A DNA stretch of 64,000 nucleotides, taken from assembly GCF_003234795.2 (NCBI RefSeq), contig NZ_CP126268.1, positions 2,108,001 to 2,172,000 on the forward strand, given 5' to 3'. Origin of the DNA: Curtobacterium sp. MCLR17_032. Its GTDB lineage: Bacteria > Actinomycetota > Actinomycetes > Actinomycetales > Microbacteriaceae. Under the pieces are notes generated by a model. The model was not told where the DNA came from, ran no database searches, and saw nothing but the letters and a program-made list of their open reading frames with translations. The position numbers and the translations under genes were made by a program. Shown piece by piece: positions 24,543-32,734 of the stretch (position 1 is its first letter; each line of letters opens with the position of its first letter).

Positions 24543-25982
24543 CTACCAGCCGTCCGGGTGGCGCCGCTGCCAGCGCAGTCGGCGCTCGAGCTGCGCCCCG
24601 ATCGCCAGGAGCACCCGCTCCCCACCCGGGCGTCCGATGAGCTGCACGCCCATCGGCAGTCCCGCGCCGTCCGGGTGCCCCTCGCCGGTGACCCCGACGG
24701 GCAGGGTGATCGCGGGCAACCCCGACACGTTCGCCATCGACGTCCAGGGCGAGTAGGCGCACTGACGGCGGAAGTCCTCCTCCGGGTCGTCGCCGTACCA
24801 CCCGAGGGGCCGCGGAGTCATCGCGAGCGTCGGGGTGAGGACGGCGTCGAACCGGTCGAACGCCCGGATCAGCGCGACCGAGAACGCGTCGAGTCCGGCC
24901 ATCGCGTCGAGCACCTGCGTGCTCGTGAGCGACCGCCCGCGCTCGACCAGCCAGGCGACGAGCGGTGTCAGGGCCGACAGGTCGATCCCCGGGATCCGGG
25001 CGATGCCGGCGCCGGAGGACTCCCACGCCACCTGGAACGGCTCGGCGTACGGCAGGCGCGGCATCGTCACGTCCTCGACCCCGTGTCCGACCTCGCCGAG
25101 CACGCGGACGGCGGTGTCCACGGCCTCCCGCGCGGCCGGGTCGACGACCACGTCCACGAAGTCGTCCCACGGCGAGCCCTCGAGCAGACCGACGACGAAG
25201 CGCCCCTCGCCTCGGACGGCCGCCGCGGTGAAGGGCCCGTCGCCGACGTCGGGCGTCACGAGCGCGTACGGCTGCCGCTCCGGCACCCCGGTCGGTGCGA
25301 CGAGTGCATCGAGCAGCATCCCCGCGTCGGCGACGGTCCGGGTGAGCGGCCCGGCGACGGCGAGTCCGCCCAGTCCGGCACGCCCGGGCATCGACGGCAC
25401 GCGACCGCGGCTCGGCTTGAGGCCGACCAGGCCGGTGGCGGCCGCCGGGATCCGCACCGAGCCGCCGCCGTCCGACCCGACGGCCGCCGGCAGCAGCCCG
25501 GCCGCGACGGCGACGGCGGCGCCGCTCGACGACCCGCCCGGGGCACGCGTGGTGTCGTACGGGTTGCGGGTGGTGCCGAACCGCGTCTCGGAGGACGACG
25601 ACATGCCGAACTCCGGGGTCGCCGTCTTGCCCAGGCTGATCGCCCCGGCGTCGTCGAGCGCCACGACGAGCGGATGGTCGGCCGTCGCCGGGTCCCCCGG
25701 CAGGGCGAGCGTGCCGGACCGGGTGGGCACCCCGCGCCGGTCCGTCAGGTCCTTGTCCGCGGACGGGAGGCCCCACAACGGCCGCGACGTCGGCACCAGG
25801 TCGCCGAGGTGGTCGGCCCGGGCACGCGCGGCCTCGGCGGTGACGGTCACGAACGCGCCGAGCTCGGGGTCGAGCCGCTCGATGCGGGCGAGGTAGTGGT
25901 CGGTGACCTCGCGGGCGGTGGTGTCGCCACGGCGGATCCAGTCCCAGAGTTCCTGCGCCGACAGGTGGTGGAGTTCGAACAC
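24543..25982 (-). CDS. Amidase (amidase signature family)
   Basis: A 479-residue amidase-signature hydrolase with the Ser-cisSer-Lys triad: Lys77 in PSADKDL, cis-Ser in APGGSSSGA (about 151-152) and nucleophile Ser175 in GSDGGGSVR. Members hydrolyse carboxamides, including GatA of the tRNA amidotransferase. Here there is no gatC or gatB next to it, so a catabolic or detoxifying amidase is more likely. The start is ATG at 25982 (MFELHHLSAQELWDWIRRGD). It is downstream of the regulator pair at 25992-26872 on the same strand and may be cotranscribed with it. Confidence 0.9.
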   Translation of the reverse strand: MFELHHLSAQELWDWIRRGDTTAREVTDHYLARIERLDPELGAFVTVTAEAARARADHLGDLVPTSRPLWGLPSADKDLTDRRGVPTRSGTLALPGDPATADHPLVVALDDAGAISLGKTATPEFGMSSSSETRFGTTRNPYDTTRAPGGSSSGAAVAVAAGLLPAAVGSDGGGSVRIPAAATGLVGLKPSRGRVPSMPGRAGLGGLAVAGPLTRTVADAGMLLDALVAPTGVPERQPYALVTPDVGDGPFTAAAVRGEGRFVVGLLEGSPWDDFVDVVVDPAAREAVDTAVRVLGEVGHGVEDVTMPRLPYAEPFQVAWESSGAGIARIPGIDLSALTPLVAWLVERGRSLTSTQVLDAMAGLDAFSVALIRAFDRFDAVLTPTLAMTPRPLGWYGDDPEEDFRRQCAYSPWTSMANVSGLPAITLPVGVTGEGHPDGAGLPMGVQLIGRPGGERVLLAIGAQLERRLRWQRRHPDGW

Positions 25983-25991
25983 GGACCGAGC

Positions 25992-26207
25992 CTAGGCCGA
26001 CGCGTCCGGCACCTGCGCGAGGAGCTCCCCGACCTGGCAGCCGAGTGCGACGCAGATCGCTTCGAGCGTGCTGAAGCGGACCGCCTTCGCGTGCCCGTTC
26101 TTGAGGATCGAGAGGTTCACGGTGCTCACCCCGACCTGTTCGGAGAGGTCGACGAGCGTCATCCCGCGCGCCAGCAGCAGTTCGTCGAGTCGGCAGACGA
26201 TCGCCAT
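25992..26207 (-). CDS. XRE-family regulator (YozG-like, 71 residues)
   Basis: A 71-residue protein made almost only of a Cro/C1-type helix-turn-helix: RLDELLLARGMTLVDLSEQ, then VGVSTVNLSILKNGHAKAVR as turn and recognition helix, then FSTLEAICVALGCQVGELL. The ATG at 26207 overlaps the stop of the DUF2975 gene in TGATG, so translation is coupled. Small XRE proteins of this type are commonly paired with a DUF2975 membrane protein, as in yozG-yoaS of Bacillus. The signal it answers to is unknown. Confidence 0.9.
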   Translation of the reverse strand: MAIVCRLDELLLARGMTLVDLSEQVGVSTVNLSILKNGHAKAVRFSTLEAICVALGCQVGELLAQVPDASA

Positions 26208-26872
26208 CAGACCAGTCCGGACGAGTCGTCCCGGTACCCGGCGGCCGTCCGGAAGACCGCTGCGAGGGCGGACAGTCCGGCTGCGGCGACGAGCGGCCAG
26301 AACGGGGCGCCCAGTTCTCCGCCGTGGCCGGTGTAGGTGCCGAGGAACTCGGGCAGCGCCCCGGCGATCGACGGCTGCGCCAGCTCGCTCGCGGTCTGCA
26401 GGACCGAGGCAGCCTCGAACCCCGCGAACACGATGACCGCGAGCGTCGTGAGCGCGCGTGAGCAGGTCCGGGCGAACGGACGCCCGTCGCCGATGCTGCG
26501 GGTCACGAGCAGCAGGCAGACTGCGATCCCGCCCGCGGTGAGGACGGTGACGAGGTCGCTCAGGTCGTGCAGCACGATCGTCGAGGCCGGGAGGTCCTGC
26601 ACCCGTCCGATCATCTCGGTCACCGCCGGCGTCGTCCCGGCCACGACCCTCGCACCGTCGACAGGCGCCCCCGACGGGCGGGCGACCGGCATCTCGAGCG
26701 TCCAGGTCCAGTCGATGCCGGTCGTCCGGTGCGCGAGCTGGTCGATCATCCCGGCGACGATGAACCACGCGCGGACGGCAGCGACCAGGATCATGCCGAG
26801 GGAGACGACGAACACGAAGCTGACGGAGCTCTTCTGACGGAGCGCAGCGGCTCGCTCATCGGGGATCGACAT
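26207..26872 (-). CDS. DUF2975 membrane protein
   Basis: A 221-residue integral membrane protein with four predicted helices (about 17-42, 105-125, 140-162 and 185-207) and a 60-residue external loop after the first. This is the DUF2975 pattern. It starts with ATG at 26872 and overlaps the XRE regulator gene, forming a typical membrane-sensor and small-regulator pair. Function is unproven in any homologue I know of. A short palindrome AACGA-CTT-TCGTT lies in the 89-bp gap to the divergent gene. Confidence 0.85.
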   Translation of the reverse strand: MSIPDERAAALRQKSSVSFVFVVSLGMILVAAVRAWFIVAGMIDQLAHRTTGIDWTWTLEMPVARPSGAPVDGARVVAGTTPAVTEMIGRVQDLPASTIVLHDLSDLVTVLTAGGIAVCLLLVTRSIGDGRPFARTCSRALTTLAVIVFAGFEAASVLQTASELAQPSIAGALPEFLGTYTGHGGELGAPFWPLVAAAGLSALAAVFRTAAGYRDDSSGLV

Positions 26873-26961
26873 GCGGCGAGCATAACGACTTTCGTTGCGG
26901 TGTGGCGACCCTGACGAAGTTCCTGGTTGACCGGCTGCCCGGACCCGACCAGGCTCGGCGC

Positions 26962-27717
26962 ATGGACCACGGTGGAGTGCTCAGCGCGGACGCGCCCGAC
27001 CCGGTGCTCGAGGTGCGGGCGACGATACGGGCACTGGGGTTCGGCGTCGCCGGACTCGTCGTGCAGCCGCACCTCGAGGACCTCGGCGCCGGCGGCCTGA
27101 TGACCGGCGAGTCCGGCGGCCGGGTCGAGCGTGCGACCGCGTCGCGCCACTCCACGCTCTGGCGGAACCCCGACGACCGCAGCGACCCGGTGAACCTGGC
27201 GGTGCTGGATGACGAGCGGCGGCGGTCGCTCGAGGAGGTCCCGCCGTGGCCGCGCCCGGCCTGGCTCATCGCCGGGGTCGAGCGGATGCGGTACCCGATG
27301 CTGTGGGAAGCCGTGCGGACACATTGGACGGCCCCGGGCAGGGACCTCCCGGCACCGGCCGAGGCGCTCGTCGACCACGTGCAGTCCGTCCTGATGAACC
27401 AGTACCGCGACGAACACGGCCTCCCGGACCCGACCGAGCACCCGTGGCCCGTCCTGGTCGACGAACGCAGCGTCCAGCCCGGGCATCCGGTCCTGGTCGA
27501 CGACGTCGAGCGCCCGGGCCTGCTCCTCGACACGGACCCCTTCGTGCTCGGCCTGGCGACCGAACTCGACGACGGGCGGCTCCTGACCGCAGTGCTCCCC
27601 CGCGATGAACTGCCCCTGCTCACCGTCGCCTTCGACTCGGCAGCGCCCCTCGAACCGGCAGCAGGACCGGCGCCAGCGCCGACCCCGAACACCGGGCCCA
27701 CCTCCGAGGCGCGCTAG
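26962..27717 (+). CDS. Hypothetical protein
   Basis: A 251-residue soluble protein of unknown family with no signal peptide. A conserved-looking core includes WRNPDDRSDPVNLAVLDDE, PWPRPAWLIAGVERMRYPML and FVLGLATELDDGRLLTAVLP. The C-terminus is a proline/alanine-rich tail (about 232-248). ATG at 26962 is preferred to GTG at 26902. A promoter-like TTGACC (26927-26932), 17-bp spacer and CAGGCT (26950-26955) ends 6 nt before it, whereas no signal precedes the GTG. Its last 4 bp overlap the convergent epimerase gene. Confidence 0.7.
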   Translation: MDHGGVLSADAPDPVLEVRATIRALGFGVAGLVVQPHLEDLGAGGLMTGESGGRVERATASRHSTLWRNPDDRSDPVNLAVLDDERRRSLEEVPPWPRPAWLIAGVERMRYPMLWEAVRTHWTAPGRDLPAPAEALVDHVQSVLMNQYRDEHGLPDPTEHPWPVLVDERSVQPGHPVLVDDVERPGLLLDTDPFVLGLATELDDGRLLTAVLPRDELPLLTVAFDSAAPLEPAAGPAPAPTPNTGPTSEAR

Positions 27718-28691
27718 CCCGGACGGACCACGTCGAGGACCCGCCGCTCCTCCGCGTCGGTCACCCCCGACCGCCGCACCCGCCCGACCCCTCGGGCCCG
27801 CTCGTCCTCGACGACACGCCGCACCGTCTCGGCGAGCGGCCGGGTCGTCCCGCCGGCCGCCAGGAACGCCAGACCAGCCCGCCGGGCGAACCCCACCTCG
27901 CCGGCCGGGATCCACAGCGGCAGCGAGGCCGGTCCCGCCCAGTACGCGACCCCCTGCGCGAGGAGGGTGTCGTCGTCGACGGCCACGAGCCTCCCGTCGA
28001 ACCCGGTCGCGGCCCGGACCTCGTCGAGGAACGCCCCCATCGACGTGCTCGGTCTGACGGCGTCGACGGTGCCGACCGTGCCCGCCCGCCCGGCGCGGAC
28101 GATCCACTCCGCCAGGTCCGTGACGTCGACGACCTGCACGGCGCGGCCCTCGAGGACCGGCGTCACGACGTCGCCGCCGCGGTCGAGCCGGGCGGCCCAG
28201 TAGCCGAACCGGTCGCTCGGGTCGCCGGGCCCGACGATGAGCCCGGGCCGGACCACGAGGGCGTCCGTCCCTCGCGCCCGCCTGGTCGCCCGCTCTCCCG
28301 TGACCTTCGCGTCGGCGTACGGCGTCGGGTCGACCGGCTCGACGGGCTCGACGACCGGCGCGTCCTCGTCGTCGCCGGCCCGGTCGGTGCGGGCGTACAC
28401 GGAGATCGTCGAGACGAACGTCCAGTGCGCGGCGCGGGCCGAGAGGGCCTCGAGCGCGCCCGCCACGTGCGCCGGATCGGTCGCCAACTCGACGACGTCG
28501 TCCCAGACCTCGCCCACGCCGGAGTAGGCGTCGTCTGCCGAGCGGTCGGCCCGGACGAACCGTGCACATGCCGGCGGTTCCCCCGACTCGCCCCGTGCCA
28601 GGCACGTCACCTCCGCACCGTCCCGCAGCGCCGCCTCGGCGACCGCCCGCCCCAACCACCCGGTCCCGCCCAGAACCAGCACGCGTCGCAT
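27714..28691 (-). CDS. NAD(P)-dependent epimerase/dehydratase-like protein
   Basis: A 325-residue extended short-chain dehydrogenase-like protein. The dinucleotide site is VLVLGGTGWLGRAV at the N-terminus, and VSTISVYA with PYADAK at the YxxxK position suits the catalytic Tyr-Lys. It resembles the NAD-dependent epimerase/reductase group that includes chloroplast RNA-binding relatives; the substrate is not evident. ATG at 28691 has CAGACT 6 nt upstream, so it is probably leaderless. It is divergent from the ABC-F gene, with a 20-bp inverted repeat between. Confidence 0.82.
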   Translation of the reverse strand: MRRVLVLGGTGWLGRAVAEAALRDGAEVTCLARGESGEPPACARFVRADRSADDAYSGVGEVWDDVVELATDPAHVAGALEALSARAAHWTFVSTISVYARTDRAGDDEDAPVVEPVEPVDPTPYADAKVTGERATRRARGTDALVVRPGLIVGPGDPSDRFGYWAARLDRGGDVVTPVLEGRAVQVVDVTDLAEWIVRAGRAGTVGTVDAVRPSTSMGAFLDEVRAATGFDGRLVAVDDDTLLAQGVAYWAGPASLPLWIPAGEVGFARRAGLAFLAAGGTTRPLAETVRRVVEDERARGVGRVRRSGVTDAEERRVLDVVRPG

Positions 28692-28708
28692 GCCGTCAGT
28701 CTGGCAGC

Positions 28709-28760
28709 GCACCGGACGGGAGGCACGGGACCGGACCGCACCGTGCCTCCCGTCCGGTGC
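28709..28760. repeat. 20-bp perfect inverted repeat in a divergent promoter region
   Basis: Arms 28709-28728 and 28741-28760 are exact complements around a 12-nt spacer and contain GACGGGAGGC/GCCTCCCGTC. The element sits between two gene starts that point away from each other, so it cannot act as an ordinary terminator for either. Confidence 0.9.
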
Positions 28761-28793
28761 ATGCCCGGCCCGGCGAGGTGGGACGATGTGGGG

Positions 28794-30458
28794 ATGACCG
28801 CCACGCTCGTCGCCAAGGGGCTCGCCGGCGGCTACGCCGCCCGCACGCTGTTCGACTCCCTCGACCTCACGGTCGCTCCCGGTGACGTGATCGGCGTCGT
28901 CGGTGTGAACGGCGCAGGCAAGTCGACCCTGCTGCGCCTGCTGGCCGGGGTCGACGAGCCGCTCGCCGGCACCGTGTCGCTGTCCCCGACGGACGCGTTC
29001 GTCGGCTGGCTGCCGCAGGAGCACGAGCGGGTGGCGGGCGAGACGGTCGCCGGGTACGTCGCCCGTCGGACCGGGTGTGCCGAGGCGGCGGCGGAGATGG
29101 ACGCGACGGCGCTGGCCCTCGGCGAGCCGGACGCCGGCGACGCCGCCGCGGACCGCTACTCGACGGCGCTCGAGCGGTGGCTGGCCTCGGGAGCCGCCGA
29201 CCTCGACGAGCGGATGCCGGTGGTGCTCGCCGACCTCGGCCTGACCCTCGACGCCCCCGACGGCTCCGTGACGGCGGACTCGCTCATGACCTCGCTCTCC
29301 GGCGGCCAGGCAGCCCGGGTGGGGCTCGCGGCGCTGCTGCTGTCGCGGTTCGACATCGTGCTGCTCGACGAGCCGACGAACGACCTGGACCTGGACGGGC
29401 TGGACCGGCTCGAGGAGTTCGTGCGCGGCCTCCGCGGTGGGGTCGTCCTGGTCAGCCACGACCGCGAGTTCCTGGCGCGCTCGGTGACGGCGGTCCTCGA
29501 ACTCGACCTGGCGCAGTCGTCGAACCGGCTGTTCGGCGGTGGCTACGACGCCTACCTCGAGGAACGCGAGATCGCCCGGCAGCACAAGCGCGACGCGTAC
29601 GACGAGTTCGCCTCGACGAAGGCCGACCTGGTCTCCCGTGCCCGGACCCAGCGCGAGTGGTCCAGCCAGGGTGTGCGGAACGCGATGAAGAAGGCCCCGG
29701 ACAACGACAAGATCCGCCGCAAGGCCGCCAGCGAGTCGAGCGAGAAGCAGGCACAGAAGGTGCGGCAGATGGAGTCGCGGATCGCCCGCCTGGACGAGGT
29801 CGAGGAGCCCCGCAAGGAGTGGCAGCTCGAGTTCACGATCGGCCAGGCACCGCGGTCCTCCGCCGTCGTCGCGACCCTGTCCGACGCCCGGTACGAGCAG
29901 GGCGACTTCACGCTCGGCCCGGTCTCGCTGCAGGTGAACGGCGGCGACCGGATCGGCATCACCGGCCCGAACGGTGCCGGCAAGTCGACGCTGCTGCGGG
30001 CGCTGCTCGGGCGACAGGAACCGACGAGCGGCACCGCGTCGATCGGGTCGAGCGTGGCCGTGGGCGAGGTCGACCAGGCCCGCTCGCTCTTCACGGGCAC
30101 GGAGCCGCTCGCCGCGGTCTTCGAGGGGCTGGTCCCCGAGATGACGACGGCGGACGTCCGCACCCTGCTGGCGAAGTTCGGGCTGAAGGCGGACCACGTC
30201 GGGCGTGCCGCCGGTGAGCTCTCACCCGGCGAGCGGACCCGGGCCGGGCTGGCGCTCCTGCAGGCCCGCGGGGTGAACGTGCTCGTGCTCGACGAGCCGA
30301 CGAACCACCTGGACCTCGTCGCGATCGAGCAGCTGGAGCAGGCCCTCGAGACGTACGAGGGCACGCTGCTCCTGGTGACCCACGACCGGCGGATGCTCGA
30401 CACCGTGCAGCTCGACCGGCAGTGGCGGGTCGAGGCCGGGCGGGTCACCGAGGCCTGA
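28794..30458 (+). CDS. ABC-F family ATPase
   Basis: A 554-residue protein with two ABC domains and no membrane segments, the ABC-F layout of ribosome-associated ATPases. Domain 1: GVNGAGKSTLLR, LSGGQAARVGL, IVLLDEPTNDLD. A charged inter-domain linker (about 260-345) follows. Domain 2: GPNGAGKSTLLR, LSPGERTRAGL, VLVLDEPTNHLD. ABC-F proteins rescue or protect ribosomes, and some give antibiotic resistance; which group this belongs to cannot be told by eye. ATG at 28794 follows a weak GACGAT hexamer by 6 nt. Confidence 0.93.
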   Translation: MTATLVAKGLAGGYAARTLFDSLDLTVAPGDVIGVVGVNGAGKSTLLRLLAGVDEPLAGTVSLSPTDAFVGWLPQEHERVAGETVAGYVARRTGCAEAAAEMDATALALGEPDAGDAAADRYSTALERWLASGAADLDERMPVVLADLGLTLDAPDGSVTADSLMTSLSGGQAARVGLAALLLSRFDIVLLDEPTNDLDLDGLDRLEEFVRGLRGGVVLVSHDREFLARSVTAVLELDLAQSSNRLFGGGYDAYLEEREIARQHKRDAYDEFASTKADLVSRARTQREWSSQGVRNAMKKAPDNDKIRRKAASESSEKQAQKVRQMESRIARLDEVEEPRKEWQLEFTIGQAPRSSAVVATLSDARYEQGDFTLGPVSLQVNGGDRIGITGPNGAGKSTLLRALLGRQEPTSGTASIGSSVAVGEVDQARSLFTGTEPLAAVFEGLVPEMTTADVRTLLAKFGLKADHVGRAAGELSPGERTRAGLALLQARGVNVLVLDEPTNHLDLVAIEQLEQALETYEGTLLLVTHDRRMLDTVQLDRQWRVEAGRVTEA

Positions 30459-30536
30459 CGGGCCAGCGAGACCTGACGGGCCATCGAGGGCGCACGGGAC
30501 AGCGGTCCGGGATCGGAGCGCCCCTAGGCTGGCGCG

Positions 30537-31022
30537 GTGGACATGACGGAGTGGCAGCAGCACGTCGACGCTCTCTGGGCCGACCCCGACGCCGACGGCG
30601 AACAGCGGATCGTCCGGATGCGGGAGCTGGCCGACGCCGCACCGCACCCGGCGCTCGGGGCCTTCGAGCTCGGCGGCGCGTACGACTCCGGCGGGCACGA
30701 GGTCGAGGCCGACGTCGAGTACAGCCGAGCCACCACGGAGGGCCTGGGGACGGTCGACCCGGTCCGTGCCGCTCAGATGGTGATCCAGCACGCGTCGACG
30801 CTCCGGAACCTTGGCCGGGTCGAGGACGCGATCACGATGCTCCGCGCAGCCCCCGCCCACCCGTCGATCGGCGACGCTCCGGCGGTGTTCCTCGCGCTCG
30901 CCCTGCACAGTGCCGGGCGGAGCGACGAGGCGCTGCGGCTGGCCGTCGAGACGATCGAACCGGCCCTGCCGCGGTACAACCGGTCGGTGCGCGCCTACGC
31001 GGCAGCACTCACCGAGGACTGA
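30537..31022 (+). CDS. Tetratricopeptide-repeat protein
   Basis: A 161-residue soluble helical protein with TPR-like repeats: PALGAFELGGAYDSGGHEVEA, RAAQMVIQHASTLRNLGRVE and AVFLALALHSAGRSDEALRL. Such proteins serve as protein-binding scaffolds. The start is GTG at 30537; TAGGCT (30525-30530) lies 6 nt before it, indicating a leaderless mRNA. Small actinobacterial proteins of this type are common, with no assigned role. It converges on the TetR gene at 31041. Confidence 0.82.
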   Translation: MDMTEWQQHVDALWADPDADGEQRIVRMRELADAAPHPALGAFELGGAYDSGGHEVEADVEYSRATTEGLGTVDPVRAAQMVIQHASTLRNLGRVEDAITMLRAAPAHPSIGDAPAVFLALALHSAGRSDEALRLAVETIEPALPRYNRSVRAYAAALTED

Positions 31023-31040
31023 GCGCCGGGAGCGCGGTGC

Positions 31041-31643
31041 TCACTCGCCCGGGACACCGACGAGCGCACCGGACACGTACACCTGGACCGCCCGCTCGAC
31101 GTCGAAGTCCGGGTCGTCCGCCGTCCCGATGCACAGGTTCCCGACCCCGCGGAGCAGTTCGTAGCCGGTGACCCCCGCGCTCGTCGCCCGTCCCGGCACG
31201 GTGGCACGCGCGGCGGTCAGCAGGTCGGCGCACACCGGCACGAGCCGGTCGACGAAGTACCGGTGCAGAACGTCGGTCGCAGCGCCGTCGCCGTGCATGG
31301 CGTCGGGCAGCCCGTGCTTGGTGACCAGGAAGTCGACGAACAGGCCGATCCACCGACGCAGCGCCACGTCCGGGTCGGACGACTCGGTCAGGAGGCGGGG
31401 GCCCGCTTCCGCACACGCCTCCACCTGGTGGCGGTACACGGCCAGCACGAGGTCGGCTCGTGTCGGGAAGTGCCGGTAGACGGTGCCCACGCCGACCCCG
31501 GCCTCCGTCGCCACCGCCCGCACCGGAGCGTCGACGCCGGAGCGGACGAAGACCCGGGCGGCGGCCTCGAGCAGGGTCTCCTGGTTCCGGCGCGCGTCGC
31601 TGCGCTGTACGGGGTCGGACGCGGCGGAACCGGGCTCGGACAT
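31041..31643 (-). CDS. TetR/AcrR-family transcriptional regulator
   Basis: A 200-residue TetR-type repressor. The N-terminal helix-turn-helix is VRAVATEAGVGVGTVYRHFP, and the remaining residues form the ligand-binding and dimerisation helices. ATG at 31643 has a GAGGAG ribosome-binding site. It is divergent from an alpha/beta hydrolase gene, and two inverted repeats lie between them (31670-31684 and 31693-31707). This suggests it represses itself and the hydrolase until a ligand binds. Confidence 0.92.
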   Translation of the reverse strand: MSEPGSAASDPVQRSDARRNQETLLEAAARVFVRSGVDAPVRAVATEAGVGVGTVYRHFPTRADLVLAVYRHQVEACAEAGPRLLTESSDPDVALRRWIGLFVDFLVTKHGLPDAMHGDGAATDVLHRYFVDRLVPVCADLLTAARATVPGRATSAGVTGYELLRGVGNLCIGTADDPDFDVERAVQVYVSGALVGVPGE

Positions 31644-31669
31644 GGCCACTCCTCGATGGTCGTTGCAAG

Positions 31670-31707
31670 CGGAACAGCGTTCCGGTACTGTCCGGAACAC
31701 CGCTCCG
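31670..31707. promoter_or_regulatory. Two TetR-type operators between regulator and hydrolase
   Basis: CGGAACAGCGTTCCG at 31670-31684 is a perfect inverted repeat; CGGAACACCGCTCCG at 31693-31707 is the same site with one mismatch. Their centres are 23 bp apart, about two helical turns, in the 105-bp space between the divergent starts. Confidence 0.75.
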
Positions 31708-31748
31708 TTTCATCGTACGGCAGCGGACGCCCCTGCGGAAGGAACACC

Positions 31749-32699
31749 GTGCCCACCTCGACCACCCCCGCCCTGGACCACCTGCTCGGCGACGGCGCGC
31801 CCGTCGTCTCCGTCGCGCCCGTCACCCTCGACGCACCGGGCCGCCCGCTCCCCCTGCAGGTCCGCGTGTCCGCCCCGGCGACCGGCACGGACCTGCCCGT
31901 CCTGCTCTTCTCGCACGGCAACGGCATGCACCTGGACGCGTACGCACCCCTCGTCTCGTTCTGGGCCTCGCACGGGTTCGTCGTGGTCCAGCCGACGCAC
32001 CTCGACTCCCGTCGCAACGGCATCGGGTTCGACCACCCCGTCTTCCCGTCGATCTGGTCCGAGCGCACCACCGACCTGGTCCGCGTGCTCGACCAGCTCG
32101 ACACCGTCGAGGCCGCCCTGCCCGGGCTGTCCGGCCGCGTCGACCGCAGCCGGATCGCCGCCGCCGGGCACTCCTGGGGCGGCCAGAGCGTACAGAGCCT
32201 GCTCGGGGCGCGGATCCTCGACGACGCCGGACAGCCCGGCGAGGACCGACGGGAGGCCCGGATCACCGCCGGCGTCCTGCTCGCGGCCACCGGCGTGGCC
32301 GGCGACGACCTCGTCCCGTTCGCAGCCGAGCACCTCCCCTTCATGCGGCCGTCCTTCGCCGAACTGACGACCCCGACGCTCGTCGTGGCCGGCGACCACG
32401 ACCAGTCGCGGATGTCGACCCGCGGCCCGGACTGGTTCACGGACGCCTACACGCAGAGCCCCGGCGCCACCGACCTGCTCGTCCTCCACGGTGGGGAGCA
32501 CGGCCTCGGCGGAATCTCGGGCTACGAGGCTGCCGAGACCACCGACGAGGACCCGGAGCGCGTCGCCCTGGTGCAGCGCCTGACCACGGCGTACCTCCGC
32601 TCTGCACTCGATGCCGGTGACGACGTGTGGGAGCAGGCCCGGGCCTCCCTGCCGACGGGTCCGGACGCGTCGGCGATGATCGAGCACCGGGGTCGGTGA
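31749..32699 (+). CDS. Alpha/beta hydrolase (chlorophyllase/PAF-acetylhydrolase-like)
   Basis: A 316-residue alpha/beta hydrolase. VLLFSHGNGMHLDAY forms the oxyanion region, Ser142 in AAGHSWGGQS is the nucleophile, LVVAGDHDQS supplies the acid and GGEHGLGG the histidine. The SHGxG and GHSWGG pattern resembles chlorophyllase and platelet-activating-factor acetylhydrolase groups. GTG at 31749 has a GGAAGGAAC ribosome-binding site. It is under the adjacent TetR regulator, so it probably acts on a small ester that is, or resembles, the inducer. Confidence 0.85.
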   Translation: MPTSTTPALDHLLGDGAPVVSVAPVTLDAPGRPLPLQVRVSAPATGTDLPVLLFSHGNGMHLDAYAPLVSFWASHGFVVVQPTHLDSRRNGIGFDHPVFPSIWSERTTDLVRVLDQLDTVEAALPGLSGRVDRSRIAAAGHSWGGQSVQSLLGARILDDAGQPGEDRREARITAGVLLAATGVAGDDLVPFAAEHLPFMRPSFAELTTPTLVVAGDHDQSRMSTRGPDWFTDAYTQSPGATDLLVLHGGEHGLGGISGYEAAETTDEDPERVALVQRLTTAYLRSALDAGDDVWEQARASLPTGPDASAMIEHRGR

Positions 32700-32715
32700 C
32701 CACCGCGTGTCATTG

Positions 32716-32734
32716 ACCGACTAGATTGGTCGGT
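32716..32734. promoter_or_regulatory. TetR-type operator over a leaderless promoter
   Basis: ACCGAC and GTCGGT form a 6-bp inverted repeat around TAGATTG. The -10 hexamer TAGATT (32722-32727) lies inside the operator, 7 nt before the ATG at 32735. Binding here would block transcription of the DUF998 gene and the coupled TetR gene. Confidence 0.75.

Noticed and set aside
24543..25982. GatA subunit of the Glu-tRNA amidotransferase
   Set aside because: No gatB or gatC alongside, and the N-terminus differs from GatA; the amidase signature alone is not specific.
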